Of a stretch of DNA of 64,000 nt, positions 1 to 15,000 are shown piece by piece. The translations under genes and the position numbers were made by a program. Position 1 is the first letter of the stretch, and the number at the start of each line of letters is the position of its first letter. The DNA is from Halicephalobus mephisto (taxonomy: Eukaryota > Nematoda > Chromadorea > Rhabditida > Panagrolaimidae): positions 186,001 to 250,000 of the forward strand of contig SWDT01000038.1 of NCBI GenBank assembly GCA_009193035.1. Reading direction: 5' to 3'. The notes under the pieces were generated by a model. It was not told the DNA's origin. It saw nothing but the letters and a program-made list of their open reading frames with translations, and did no database searches.

Positions 1-1750
1 AAAATTCGCGTCAGGACCATTTAATAGAAATATTACTTTTGACTTTTAAAGTAATAATAATAACATTGTTTTTTGAGAATTAAATGAATATCAAATTTTA
101 TAATTTTGAGTCTTGAATAAAAAGTTTAGAAATGTCACGTTGAGACCATTTCAAAACAAAACATTTTTAATTTTAGAATAGTACGATTGTTATAAATGAA
201 CCAAAATCCAGTGATACTTGTCCAAAGAGCAGTAGTTCCGTCGACTGGGTGTTCTTTGACATTGGAGGGTTCGTTGTTGACGTTATTTCGTCCAGTTCAC
301 TCAAAACAGACAATGTACATTTTTGGATTTTGTGTGCCATGGATCCAAAGTGATATATTTTTTTCTTTTTTCTCTGGCCCGAATCCGTCAATATTTCGCT
401 CAATCTGGAGGTATTTGTTATTAAAAAATAAAGAAAATTTGAAATCATAAAATAAATCTTATGAAATATGTGCACCTTCCGGAGGTTGTGTACCACATAT
501 GGCTCACGTTGTCCACGATTTGTTAAAACGGACGACAATGGGACATGGCGTTCGGGTCCCGCAGGTTCGATCCCTAGGGTCGAAATTTGCATGAAAATTA
601 TGCAAAAAATAATTTGATAAAGCTGTCGCGGAATGTGGATCCGGTTCCGACGCGAGATCTCCCGAAGACCATAGAAGTCTAAATATCCCTGAAAACGAGT
701 CAAGTGATGCTCAAACTCCTAGTATTTAAAGAAGGTGATAAACCCCCATCATTCACATAGCAGGTATTAAAGCCCTGATATATCTTCTTGTGTTTGACCC
801 CTATGCTATCCTATTGTCCCCTATATTTGTGTTATTTGTGTTTTACTGTGCTCTAAAAAGGACTGTTCCTCCCCTCGAGCGATTAGAACTGCGTGGACTA
901 CTTCAAAATCCACGACGAAATCAATGTTGAAAATCACTTTTTAAAAAATATAACATGACAATAATGTCCCGGAAAAGTGTTTAAAAAATTAACTTAGATG
1001 TTCAAAGGCGATTTTTTGAACAAAAAAAACTGTCGTCTACGTGTTGAAACATTTTTTTTTATATTTTCAGGAAATTTCGTCAAAAGTCAAGAATCAATGA
1101 ACCAAATGATCAGCCGTTTTATTTTTATCAGTAAAAAATCCACAAACATCAATAATCAAAGCACCGAAGAATGTTTAAAAAGTTAATTTTGTTCGTTGGA
1201 TATTTGCAGTAATCCCCAGTGTCGAGATCTGTAAAGTGGTCAACATCAGATCAAAAATAAGTTTTTATACGATAATTGAGTAGGTCAATCTGTCAGAATA
1301 TTGCAAGCAATCTGCAGATTTGATTTCGATGTCGATCAATTTTCATAAATGTTGCATGCAACCTGCAGGTTTGATTTTGACTTTAATGTCTACTTCTCCG
1401 TTATGATGTTGCATGCAATCTGCAGATTTGGTTTTGATGCTGACTTATCTGCCAAAATGTTGCACGTAATCTGCAGATTTTATTTCAATGTCGATCAATT
1501 TTCATAAATGTTGCATGCAACCTGCAGGTTTTATTTCGATTTTTGATACCGACCAATTTTCATAAACATTGTGTGCAGCTTGCAGATTTGATTTTGATGT
1601 CGACTTATCTGCCATAATGTTGCATGCAACCTGCGGATTTGATTTTGATGTTGACTGCTTTAAAGACTGGAACAAATATTTAAATAATTACAGTAATTCC
1701 CAGATATTAGTTTATAAATGAAATTCTTTGATATTACTGTAATATTTGGA
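1..1750. other. Intergenic DNA 3' of the FRMPD gene
   Basis: I see no convincing gene here. A GC-richer patch at about 470-720 carries a pol III B-box-like sequence at 561-579 (core GGTTCGATCCC) preceded by tRNA-like sequence. No acceptor stem can be paired, so it is more likely a tRNA-derived repeat than a tRNA gene. A tandem repeat occupies 1265-1665 and is listed separately. Confidence 0.6.
1265..1665. repeat. Tandem repeat of about 55 bp with a GCATGC/CTGCAG core
   Basis: Seven or so diverged units share the core TTGCATGCAACCTGCAGATT followed by TTTGATTTTGATGTCGA. The unit holds two small palindromes, GCATGC and CTGCAG. It ends about 90 bases beyond the stop codon of the FRMPD gene and was not recognised elsewhere in the window. 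Confidence 0.8.
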
Positions 1751-1751
1751 G

Positions 1752-4700
1752 TTAGAGATTTTGAACAGAATGGATTAACTGATTCAAAGTGGCAGCTAGG
1801 GTTGTACTGCTTCTGACGAGCTGTTTGGCTTCTTCCCCGTATTGTTCGGCCTTGTAAGCTTTCTGCATGTCGTGGACCGTCTCCATCAAGGCCCGCAACA
1901 TCTGGTCGACTTTTGACGTCATCAATTGGGCTTGATAAAGAGAATTACTTTTTTTTAATAAACTTTGAGAAATTTCAGTTACAGAATCAGCACTATCTAC
2001 AGTATCCAAAACAATTCCTCTCCATTGTTCTTCACTGTGATTCGACAATGTTGTTGCTCTTACCATATTTTTGCATCCAGAAGCAAGATGACTTAGTTCT
2101 TGCATCATTTTTCCTTTTTCAAAGTCCATAGTGTTTCTTTTCCTCGGACTCTCGTTCGGGACACTTTCCATCGCCGAACTCAGTCTACCACGCATTTGGG
2201 CCAGCCTAAAACAAACAAGTTACAAAATTTCGAAATAAGCCAATTTAAAGCAGTTTTCAAATTGCATGTTGGGAAGAAATATCCTAAAATAGTTTTTGTG
2301 AATTTTTTTAAAATTAAATTACGGAAAACGAAAAGTAAAATAGAATATGGGATATCTGATCCCCTGGGGCATTTACCCCTGGAATTATGTAGTTTGGAAT
2401 TTTTTCGTTTTAGATCAGTCTTGGTTGGAATTTTAGGTCATTTTAGAGATTTTAGAACATTGATCAAGAAAGATAAAAAGTAAATTTTAAAATATCTGAT
2501 CCCCTGGGGCATTTACCCCTGGAATTATAAAATCTAAAATTTTTCCTTTTTAGATCAGTCTTGATTGGAATTTTAGGCCATTTCGAACAATAAACAAACT
2601 AATCTAAAAAGATAAAAAATAAATTTTAAAAACATCTGATTCCCTGAGTCGTTTATCCCTGGAATTATAAAATTCTAAATTGTTTCATTTTAGATTAATC
2701 TAGATTGAAATTTTGTGTTATGTTAGAAATTCTAGAAAACTGATCAAGAAAGATAAAAAGTAAATTTTAAAACATCTGATTTCCTGAGGCGTTTATCCCT
2801 AGAATTATAAAATCTAAAATTTTTTCGTTTTAGATCAGTCTTGATTGGAATTTTGTGTTATGTTAGAGATTTTAGAAAACTGATCTAAAAAAGTATAAAA
2901 TATATCGCAAAATATATGATCCCCTGAGACATTTATCCTTCCGGACTCGTATTAATTTAAAATTTTTTCTTTTTTAGACCAGTCTTGTTAGTCATCGTTA
3001 CTATTTTAAGCAATTTCAAGAATCAGAAAAATTAGTCCAAAAAAAGTGAAAAATGAGTTGTTTGGCATTTGATCTCTTGGGACATCTACCCCCACTCGTG
3101 TTAACTTCAATTTTTTCCTTTTTTAGATTAGTCTTGCAGATGGTAATTGCCATTTTAGACTAATCCGGTTACCAAATGGATTAGTCTAAAAATAATAAGA
3201 ATTAAACCATTTTTTACGAAATCGGAGACTAAACGCCCTCAGGGGATGACTGTTTTAGAGTCCATTTTTTGTTTTTAGATTAATATTTTTAGTTATGATT
3301 ATACTTTAGGCTGATTTAGAAATATAAGACTGATCTAAGAAGTTAAAAAACATTTTTTACAAAATTAGGAAATCAAATGCCCTCAGGGGATGACTGTTTT
3401 AGAGTTCATTTCTTGTTTTAGATTAGTATTTTTAGTTATGATTATATTTCAGGCTGATTCAAAAAAATAAGACTGATCTAAGAAGTTAAAAAATATTCTT
3501 TACGACATTAGGGACTAAATGCCCTCGGGGGATGACTGCTGTACAGTTCATTTTCTTGTTTTTAGACCTGTCTTTTTGGCCGGAATGGCCATATTAAGTC
3601 GCTTTAACTACCAATAAAACTAGTCTAAAAATGAAAAAGTATTTTTTATGAAATAAAAGACCAAATGCCCCAAGGGACCAAGTACGGTACAGTTGTAATT
3701 TTCCCAACTCACCTTTGGTCTAGTTGACTGAAATCGATTGGTTCATGGACAAGTCTGGGGGTCTTGGAAGAGGGGGAACTAAGGGTGGAACTGAAACGAT
3801 TCGTCACCGGCGGTTCTCCTGTTTCGCACAAGTCAGAAAGTGGTCCCCGATGAAGTCCACTGGAGGATCTACGTCGGATACAGAATTTGTCCAGAAGATG
3901 TCCACCTCCAGAATTCGAAAACGAAGTTCGATGGAATCGAGCCAAAATGGGTGAAATTGAAATCCTTAAAAAATTAATAAATATAAATTTAAAAAAATTA
4001 ATTTCTAAAAAAGTAAATTAATTTTAAAAAATATTTTAAAAACATTAATAAATTATTAAAAATATTTTAAAAAATATAAATTTTTAAAAAAGTAAATTAA
4101 TTTTAAAAAAAATTTTTTAGAAAATTAATTAATTTAAAAAATATTTAAAAAAAAATTAATTTCTAAAAAAGTAAATTAATTTTAAAAAATATAAATTTTC
4201 AAAAGAGTAAATTAATTTTAAAAAATTCATAAATTTAAAAAATATTAATTTCTAAAAAGTAAATTAATTTTAAAAAAATATAAGTTTAAAAATAAATATG
4301 AATTAAAAAACAAACTTTGTTTGAGAGTTTGAAGGTTCTAATCCAGTAAATTCTTTAAGGGACATCCGACGGACTTGGGGCTTATTTTGTCCTTCTTCAG
4401 ATTCCCACTCCTGAAATTATTAATAATTAAAGAACTTCAGAAATTCATATCAAGATCATAATTTAAAAAAGTTCATTTTTGAGTTTTAAAATAATGTAAT
4501 AATAATTATAGATTTTTGAAATTAAAAAACCAAATTTTGTTTTTTGGTCTTGACTGGAAAGTTGTAAAAATTCGTTTCGAGACCATAACTTAGAAAAAGC
4601 TTATTTTTCAGTTTTTAAATAGTATTTTGAGGTTTTAAAAATCACAAAAATGTCGAATTTCACAACTTGAGGTCTCGACTGGAAAGTTGTAAAAATTCGT

Positions 4701-7700
4701 TTCGGGACCATAATTTAAAAAAGCTTATTTTTGAGTTTTAAAATAATGTAATAATTACTATATCTTTTTAGAATTAAAAAAAATTAATTTTGTACTTTTT
4801 GGTCTCGACTGGAAAATTTCAAAATTCGTTTCGGGACCATAATTTAAAAAAGCTTATTTTTGAGTTCTAAAATAATAAAAATATTATTAGGACTTTTTGG
4901 AATTAAAAAAAACTAAATTTTATTTTTTGATCTTGAATAGAAAATTCTAAAAATTCGTGTCGAGACCGTTTCGTGGATAAATTACTTTTAATTTTAACAA
5001 TGATAGCCTTGGACACTACAGTAACCCAATTCTTACCTCTCTCGCGATGGCGAAAGTACGTGGAACAAAATCATCTCCAAAATCTAGATCCTTGTCTGCC
5101 ATAGGGAAGGTTTTGCTCGAGGACAAGTGAGTGGATTTTCCTGAGGAATATTCGTCGAAAACGTTTCCAGTAATGTTGTTGTTTGAGATCTGGGCGTGGC
5201 CAAGGGCGTTTTTGCCGGAGGAGTCCTTGGGTACCTTGTGGAGAGGAGGTGAATAAGACCGCCTCGGGGGTTTCGGGGGAGGTTGACTTTCGACAAAGCG
5301 GACGTGTTTCCGCTCTGAAACCATTTCACCATAGATACAGTAATCCAAATATAAATCAATATTTACATATTGAATTTAAAAAAAAAGTAAAAATAAATTT
5401 TTTTCTTTAGAAATGTATATTTTTTAATGTTGTAGAAGATACATCAACTCAAAAACGTTCGAGTATTGCCAGAAAGCGTCGTTTCCGACGGAGGAAACTC
5501 GGGCCAATTTGGGTGGACATGGGGATGGACTAGGATCGAAAGCCATGTCAAAAACCGAGTTTTATTTTCTCGCTTTTCAGAATTCTGCGCTACAAAGACA
5601 CTCCAGGGAACTCCAAGAATTCAGAAACACCATAACTTTCGTCATAATTCGCTTGAGAATTCAATTTTTTTTATTTTTTTATAAAATTTAAAAACTTACC
5701 GTCAAATTCGTTTTCGAAATTATTCGTAAGGTCGATAATATCCAAATCCGTACAGACTTTATCCGGAAACAAAGACAGAACGTTTTCGACGTGGTTTTTC
5801 TGAAAAATTAAATAAATAAATAAAAATAAAAAATCATTAAGAAAATTGCTAATTATGGTGACTCAGATCCCATCTACGTGGTTTCCAGATTGTACGACAT
5901 TTATATGAAAAAAATTGTCTTCCAATTTTAGTAACTTAAAATTTAAAGTTAAAAAAATATTTTAAATAAGTTTTTGGAAATTTTAAAAGTTGTTTTAGGT
6001 GAATTTTGAGTTTTTATAAAAATTGAAGATGGAATTTTAGATGTTCTTAGAGTTGGGGTTAGGTTTCGGAATTCTGAAGGTCAACTTCTGATTCTGACTT
6101 CAGATTCAGAACCTACGGGGCTGGTTACGTTGTTAAAAGTACTTTTTGTTTAAATCTAACTCGAGAATTCGGACAAATGTCAAAAAAATAAACGTCATAC
6201 AACCAGTTCTAGATATCTTTAGATTTGAGCAACAAATCCAATGAGGTACTCGAATCCGTGGATTCTGAATCTGAAGTCAGAGTTCCGAAGGTTAACTATT
6301 AATTCTGACTTCACATTCAGAACCTATGGATTCGAGTATCTCATTGTAACTACTTTTAGTCAATTTGAAAGATATTCAAAAATTCTAAAATGAGAATTTG
6401 GAGATTAGTCTTCAGAATTCCGAAGGTCAACTTGGTTTCAGATCCAGGATTTACAAATCTCATTAATTTATTGTAAATCTTTTTCAGTTCTAAATCTAAA
6501 ATTGGAACATAAATTTTCGGAATCCCAGTGTCTCTGGACGCTTGAAACAATTGTGATTTTCGGATTTTTCAAGTACAATAAAGACACTTTTCGTTTTAAA
6601 ACGGATATGGCGGAATTGAAAAGCAGGATGATGTGGCTAAACGAAAGCTGGATGCCATTCCAAAAAGTGGTTCAGAAAAAACCATGATTTTCAAAAATGT
6701 TTTGTCAAAAAAACCAAGACATGAAAAAAAAAGTAATTTATCTTCCAAGTGTTTCTTTTCCATTTTTTTGGTTTTTCACTGAAATTAGTAAAAAACGTGG
6801 TTTTAAGTGTTGTTTAAATTTTTGATTTTTGGACTCTTGAAAAAAGTCAAAATACGTTATTTTCGAAATTATTTTTTGCGAAATGGTTCCGGAAGGAATT
6901 TTGGAACTTTCCAGTCGAGACAAAAAGTGAAAAATTTAATTTTTACTGAATTCTAAAAAGACATTATTAATTGTACAATTTTGAAAAATCGAAAATGAAT
7001 TTTTTTATGAAATAGTCCCGAAACGAATTTTCACAATTTTCTAATTGAGACCAAAAATGAAATTTGGTTTTTTTAATTTCAAAAATATATAATTATTACA
7101 TTATTTTATAATTCAAAAATAAGCTTTTTCTAAATTGTGGTCCCGAAACGAATTTTTACAATTTTCTAGTTGAGACCAAAAATTAAATTTAATTTTTTTA
7201 ATTCTAAAAATTTATAATTATTACATTATTTTAAAATTCAAAAAAAGCTTTTTCTAAATTGTGGTCTCGAAACGAATTTTTACAATTTTCCAGTTGAAAC
7301 CAAAAGTTGCAAAATTTAACTTTCAATTAATTCTAAAAAGATATAATAATATTATTATTTTAAAATTCAAAAAAAGCTTTTTCTAAGTTATGGTCTCGAA
7401 ACGAATTTTTACAATTTTCCAGTCAAGATCAAAAGTTAAAATTTAGTTTTTTTAATTTCAAAAAAATATAATAATAATATTATTTTAAAACTCAAAAATA
7501 AACTTTTTAAACAACTCTGAAACGAATTTTTGAACTTTCCGGTTGAGACCAAGAGAAGTAAAAATTAGTGTTTCTCTGACTACAAAGATACAATACTAGT
7601 CATGCTGTTTTAAAAATTAAAAATGAGCTTTTTTACGGAATTTCCCCAAAGGGAATTTTTGAACTTTCTAATTGGGACATAAAAAATTCAAATTTATCGT

Positions 7701-9005
7701 TTTTTCGACACTATAATGATATAATCATAGTAGTACTATTTCAAAAATTAAAAATAAACTTTTTGAAAGAAAGTGGTTCCGAAGGGAATTTTTGAAACTT
7801 TCTAATTAGGACATAAAAATAAAAAATTTAATTTTTTTTGATTGTATAAAAATATAATAATAATTATATTACTTAAAAAATAAAAATGAACTTTTTCGAA
7901 GTTTTCCAGGCGAGACACAAAATTATAAAAATTAACTTTTTTGTGATTTCCAAAAATTCAATAATGCTTTTTTTACAAAAAAAATAAAAATGAACTTTTT
8001 TGAAATTGTCTTATCACGAAATTTGGAATTTTCCAATCGAGACACAAAATTATAAAAATTAATTTTTTTGTGATTTTCAGAAATTAAATAACTATACTTT
8101 TTAAAAATGAACTTTTTTGAAATTGTCTCACCACGAAATTTCGAAGTTTTCCAGTCGAGACACAAAATTACAAAAATTAATTTTTTTGTGATTTCCAAAA
8201 ATTCAATAATTATACTTCTCTAAAAAATTAAAAAACGTATTCTTGCGAAATTTGTCATGACGAGAATTTTTAACATTTTCCAGAATTTTTAAGGAACATT
8301 TAAAATTTTAAAAAAGAAAAAAGTGAAAAAAATTTTTTAAAATAATTACGAAATTTATTAATTTTTTATTTTTTTATTTAAGTTTTCGAATTTTTAAAAA
8401 ATTTTCGCCGAAAAAAATTAAAATTTTTTATTTTTTATTATAATTTTTTAAATTTTCGAATTTCCGCAAAAAAAATTTACAAAAAAATTGCGAAATTTAT
8501 TTTTTTCGTTTTTACAATTTTCTTTTTTTCGCGAAAATTTAAAAAATCAAATTATAATAAAAATTCAAAAGTAAATTTTTTATAAAATTATTTCGACAAA
8601 AATCTTCAAAAAATTCAAAAATTTGTTAGATTTTTCATTTTTATTTTTTTTATAAAAATTTAAAATTAATTTTTTTTTAATTTTTAAAATTATTTTTTTT
8701 TAATAAAATTTAAAAATTAAAAAAAATGATTTTAAAATTATTTTTTTTTTAAATTTAAAATTATTTTTTTTGTAAAAATTAAAAAAAAATTTTTTTCTAA
8801 AAATTTATAATTTTTTATAAAATTGTGTTTGTTGTATAAAAATGGTATTAATTTAAGTATTAATGTGGGTGAATTTTTTGCAGAAGATTGCTCATGAAAA
8901 AAAAGTTGTTGAAATTTGATGCAAATTCTCAACCGAAAAAACCTAATTGGCACACTCAGTCACGCGTTGGAATTCAATCGAACCATCTTTCACTGTTTTA
9001 AAAAA

Positions 9006-9037
<32 letters not shown>

Positions 9038-12000
9038 AAATAAAAAAATTTAAAAAAATAAAAAAATTTAAAAAATTTAAAAAAAAAATAAAATTTTAAA
9101 ATTAAAAAATAAAAAAAATAAAGAAATTTAAAAAAATAAAAAAATAAAAAAAAAATAAAATTTTAAAATTTAAAAAAAATTAAAATAAAAAAATTTGGAA
9201 AAATTTAAAAAATAAAAAAATTTGAAAAAATTTAAATTTAAAAATAAAACTTTTTTAACATTTTTGAAAATAAATGAAATTTTTTAAGTTTTAAAATTTA
9301 AATGGATAAAATTAGAAATCATGGAAAATAAAAAAATTATTTTTGAATGACAGATGGACTGAAGTAGGGTGGCATTTTAATATTGAGGATTTTCAAACAT
9401 CCAAAAGCTATTTGATATCTGACGACATTTGGTCCACAAATACCACGTGACCTCAGGAAAACAATTCTTATACTATTATAAAAAATGAGTATTCTTATAA
9501 AATTGCTTCGAGGGAAATTTTGAAATTTTCCAGTCGAGACCAAAAGTGAAATTTAATGTTTTCTAAATCAATACAGATGTAATAATAATGGTAGTGATAT
9601 TTTCGAAATCAAAAAAAAACTTTTTTACAAGACAGTCCCGACACGAATTTCTGGATTTTCCAGTCGAGACCAAAAAGTGGAATTTAATACTTATGCAAAT
9701 CAATAAAGATGTAATAATAATGGTAATGATATTTTCAAAATCAAAAAAATTTTTTTACAAGACAGTCCCGACACGAATTTCTAAATTTTTGAGAATTTGG
9801 TGGAATTTTTGAGATTTATTTGGATTGGGGAGGGAATGGCGGAAGACCTGAGAAGCTCGGAGAAGACCCCGAGTCCCGTACTGGATCCCCTGGAAGTCCA
9901 CAGGATATGCAAGTCGTCCTGTTCAAAACTTAGGAGAAAAGTTGTTTTTTAAGTCCTCCCGATGGAGTTCCCCAACTACTGTACTTTACAACTTCAATTT
10001 CTTAATTCATTTTTACAATTTTAAAATACCGATTTTCAGATTTCTCGATTAAAGTTTATAATTTTTGTTTATTTTTGAAATTTAATTTTCATAGGTGGAA
10101 AATTTTTAAAATAATTTTACTAAGGGAGCTTGTCTAAAATATGTAAAGCTTACAGGGGAAGGGGAGTCCAGAAAAGCCCCATGCAAGCTTTGCATATTTT
10201 AGGCAAGTTCCCTAAATTAAAAAAAACCAAAATAACCTATAGGAGAGCTTGTCTAAGATATATAAGGCTTACATGGTGTTTTTTTGGGACCTTCTGCTCC
10301 TGTAAGCCTTGCATATTTTAGACAAGCTCCCTAAGACAGTATTCGATTGGAAATAGTTTTTTTGGTGATAGAAATAAATTTAAAAAACTTACGTCAAAAC
10401 GTTCTGGATTGATAATTGTTTCAATTTTGATGTCCTGAGGCAGTTGATCAGGAGAATTGAGGCCGAAACTGGCCTTGTTTATGTCGAAAATTCTGTTTTG
10501 CGTGAGAGAATTCCTTTTGATGAAGAGGGTCGGACGAGGAAGCGTGTTTACAGGACTGTTCGAATTTGACACTTTCGTCAAAATTTCTGCTCTCGTTGCC
10601 AGAGGGGATTGGCTGCAATCAGTATCACTCGATGACGATAATCGTCGAGATATTTTCGGAGAAGATAATGGAGTTCCATTAGGAACAGAATGTCTGAAAA
10701 ATTAGCTTTTTTTTAAAAAAAATAAAAAATAAAAAAAACCGTTGTTTGTGGATTCTTATTGAATCGCGGAATCTTGGAGATAAAGACCGATTTTTAACCA
10801 GTAACGAATCCGTCACGGCTTGTAATTTCGATTTTCTCTTTGAAGGACTGTCTTGAATATTAATCAACTTCTCAGAAAGACTATGAACAGGAGAAGGTTC
10901 GTCGATGAATTCCTCGAATTCCGGACTTTTTCGTTTTTTGTCTCCATTGCATTTGGGATTCCGAATAGGGTTACTTCCTTCGTTGCAGTCTACAGTAATC
11001 GTCTCAGGAGTGTCGTCTTCTGGAAGACTAGTGGCTCCGATGGCTTGGGCGTACGGTGGGGGGCCGTGGGCGAAGTTGGCCATGACCTCGATTCCCGGCC
11101 CTGCTTCGGCGGAGTAGTTCCAGCCGGAGGGATAAACGAAATGAGTGCCTTCGTACGGTGGAGCCTGATGTCCGATGGAGAAATCATCACTTGGTTCGGA
11201 GCTATATTCTATCCGGATATCTCTGTCATGGATGACCTTACAGTAACCAGATATATAAAGAATAAGATCTCCAATGTCGTCTTTGTCAACGAGAAATTCC
11301 AAACCTTGTTGAGCAGTATTTCGTAATCTGATGGTTATACACCGAAGGACATCCGTGTCCGGACAAACATGCAAATAATCAATCAGATCGTAATCGATGG
11401 ATATTGTCGGTTGAGCCAGTTTTCCCGGATGACGAACAAGCAACCCTTGAGTCGGGTCAATTTGCATAATCATATCGATATGAGTTTGTTTAAAAGTGAC
11501 CGAAAAACACCGACCTCCGAAAGTCGGCAGATGGGACACAATCTGCACATACCGTAACCGCAGACTCTGCCCGATGTTGTTGGCATCTCCAATCACCGAA
11601 CACACAGAAAACGCTGGAATTAAAATTATTAAAAAATTGAAAAATCAAAATTATCTAAAAATAAAAATTTAAATAATTTAAAAATTTAAAAACTAAAATT
11701 ATTTAAAAATCAAAATAATTTAGAAATTAAACTTTTTTTAAATAAAAAATTAAATAACTTAAAAATTAAACTTTTAAAAATTAAAATGTTTAAAATAAAA
11801 ATCAAAATAATTTAAAAATTAAATAATTTAAAAAATTAAATTTTTAAAAATTTTAATAATTTAAAAATTAAATAATTTAAAAATTTAAATAATTTAAAAA
11901 TTAAATAATTTAAAAATTAAATAATTTAAAAATTAAATAATTTAGAAATTAACAAACATGGTAATTCTTCGCTGATGGAACACTTCTTCATTGGGGTACA

Positions 12001-15000
12001 GTTTCTGGGGCTGATACTCTGGTGACACCGAGTTTGGGGTTGTTCGTCGTCGTCTTTTTTCAAATAAAATCTTAAATGTTTTCTTATTTCTTTTTTTTTG
12101 ACATTTTCGAGCAAGATAGTTGGTAAAAAAGTTGCTAATCCATATTCCCTTCTGAAAAAAATTTTGATTATTTTTAAACAATAAAATTCGTGATTTTGGT
12201 TGACTGTAATTGGACTATTCAGACGACGATAGGGAAGTACTGTAGGTTGTTGGAATCTTCTCTAGGGAATTGAAGATCTAAGTTACTTCAGAATGACCTA
12301 CAGTAATACCTAGTAATGTGTAATTTCAGATCGAATTAAGAATATTCTAAATTACTCAAGATTACTGTAGACTACTTGCTTCGGAAGTTACGTCAGAAAA
12401 TTCGAAAATTTTTTACAAAAATTGTTAAATTCAATATTTTTAAAACTTTGTATTTTTTTACAATTTCTGAACTAAATGACCTACAGTAATACCTAGTAAT
12501 GTGTAATTCTAGATCGAATTAAGTATATTCTAAATTACTCTAGATTACTGTAGACTACTTGCTTCAGAAGTTACGTCAGAAAATTCGGAAAATTTTTTTA
12601 CAAAAGTTGTGGAATTTCATGTTTAAAAAATTTCAAATTTTCTGACGTAACTTCCGAAGCAAATAGTCTACAGTAATCTCCGACAACTTCTATTATGGAC
12701 CTCTTTGAGACGACTTTAAGTAATTAGGAATTACTGTAGACTACTTGCTTCAGAAGTTACGTCAGAAAATTCGGAGATTTTTTTACAAAAGTTGTGGAAT
12801 TTCATTATTAAATTTTTGAAAAAAATTTACAGTAATCTTTGAGGACGTAAACTTTAGCTTTCTTTAAGGAGATTAGAATAGTCTACAGTAATGGGAAGTT
12901 ACTGTATGGTAAACTGAATTATATCTAGCAATTCCAAAATTACGTCATACTGTATGAAACCGAATCTTACTCCATTTTTGTAATACTGGCCCGTCCGTCC
13001 GGTTTCAGCCCATTCGTATCGATTGCCACTTGTCTGAGATGAAGTGCGGCTAATCTTATGCAAGCTTCATATCTCATTTCGTACGAGAATCGACCAGCGA
13101 CGACGTCATTGACGCACTGTTCGTAGAGGTAATTGAATCCATTAGGGTCGTCATTGAGGAATTCACGCAAGTCTTGAGGAACAAAGGTCAATCTGAATCG
13201 GCATCTCGCAGACTGAGCAGAAGGTTGAGATGCGATCTAAAATCACACAGAAAAATTTTAAAAATTTTCAACTTTGGTCCCGACGCGAATTTTTGAAATT
13301 TTCCAGTCGAGACCAAAAAGTGTAAAATTAATTTTTTTTCTAAAAAGTTCTAATAATAATTATAATTTTTAAAAAATCAAAAAAAATTTTTAACTTTTGT
13401 CCCGACACGAATTTTTGAAATTTTCCAGTCGAGACCAAAAAGTGTAAAATTAATTTTTTTTAATTATAAAAAATTCTAATAATAGTTACATTATTTTAAA
13501 ACTCAAAAATAGGTTTTTTAAAGTTATGGTCCCGAAACGAATTTTTAGAAATTAATAGAAACTAAAATGAACTATGATTTCATAATTGTTTTCCTGAACA
13601 TTTTTCAGAGATATCTAAAAACTTCTACATCAGAGTATATACACAAAAGAGTAACTTTTGGTCCCGGAACAATTCCAAAATGTGACAAAAATGCAACAAT
13701 CGTCACATTTTTCGTAAAATTTGATATTTTTCATGAATATTTGGTATTTGTAATGAAAATTAAAATTTAATAGTGACGATTTTCATTTGTTACTAATTCA
13801 AAAAGTTACTTTTTCGTGTAGGGTACCTGATCTTCTAGTTAGGTTTTAAAGCTACTTATATAGTCGAACTTGGATATAAGGTACTCCCTTGAGACCGGGG
13901 AAAGTGTATCTTTAACAAAGGATATGTTATAGAGGGGGTATCTTATATCCAAGTTCTACTGTATTTCAAGTTTAGAGATTTCGAAATATTTCGAGTTTAG
14001 AAATTTCGAAAACAGTCGAACTTAAATATAAGGTACCCTCTTGAGACCGGCCAAAGCGTATTTTTAATAAAGGATATGTTATAAAGGGAGTATCTTATAT
14101 CCAAGTTTTACTGTATCTATGTTTTTATAAAAAATGAAAATTAAAAATACACTAGTTAAATCGGAAAAAAGTTACGGTATTTTTATAAAAATTTACCTCA
14201 TTTATCAACTGATCCGGACGTAATACAGTAAGCTTAGGAGATCGAGTACAAATAAACTGTTCAGAAGATAAGGCAAATCTGTGCCCGTTCTTGATTTGGA
14301 GCTTTTCCACTAGACTATGAAGCACATCTTGGACGCAAGTTTCGTGATCATATTTGAAGGACTTGGTTTGACCGTTCTCAAGAAATACCCGTAGGACATT
14401 TGGGATCATCGGCAGATAATCGTTCTGTAGTTAAATTTTAAAATAAATATTTTCGAATTTGACATTTGTTCCAATTTTGAAATCGAAAATAAAAATTAAT
14501 TTTCAAAATTTCGGATTCTAGAAGTTAATTTTTGACTTCTGAAAGTGAGATTCTAGAAGTCAATTTTTGACTTTTTATTTCAGAATCCTGGGTTCTAAAG
14601 GTCAATTCTAATTTCAGAATCCGAGATTATGAAGATCGATTTCTGATTTTAGAACTATGAAGTTCAGTTTCGGAATTCTGGAGATTGACTTATGATTTCT
14701 GAATCTTAGATTTTTAAAATTACCTTCTGAATTCCGAATCTAAAATTTCGAAAATCAACTTTTGACTTCAGATTCAGAATCTTGAATAAAAAAAATTAAC
14801 TTTAGAATTTTTAATAAAAAAAATTAACTTCAGATTTAGAATCCAAACCACCTGATTTTTGGCACTTTTTGTCCAAATCTAAAAACATCTAAAATCCCAT
14901 CTTCTAACTCTACTCTAAATTTACCTAAAACTATTTTTGAAATTCCACATAAGAACTTTTTAAATATATTTTTTAATTTTTGAAATCCTTAAAATTGGAA

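Noticed and set aside
173..703. 176-codon minus-strand open frame
   Set aside because: It runs through the tRNA-like B-box patch, has no domain pattern, and its composition looks like chance translation of a repeat.
998..1186. 62-codon plus-strand frame with an internal TTTTCAG
   Set aside because: No donor or neighbouring exon on this strand supports it, and its composition matches the flanking A/T-rich DNA.
2641..2660. TCCCTGAG match to the miR-125/lin-4 seed
   Set aside because: It is part of the CCCTCAGGG satellite and has no hairpin context.
2330..3690. Regularly spaced repeats resembling a CRISPR array
   Set aside because: The spacers are themselves repeated and A/T-rich, units exceed 100 bp, and the DNA is intronic in a eukaryotic gene.
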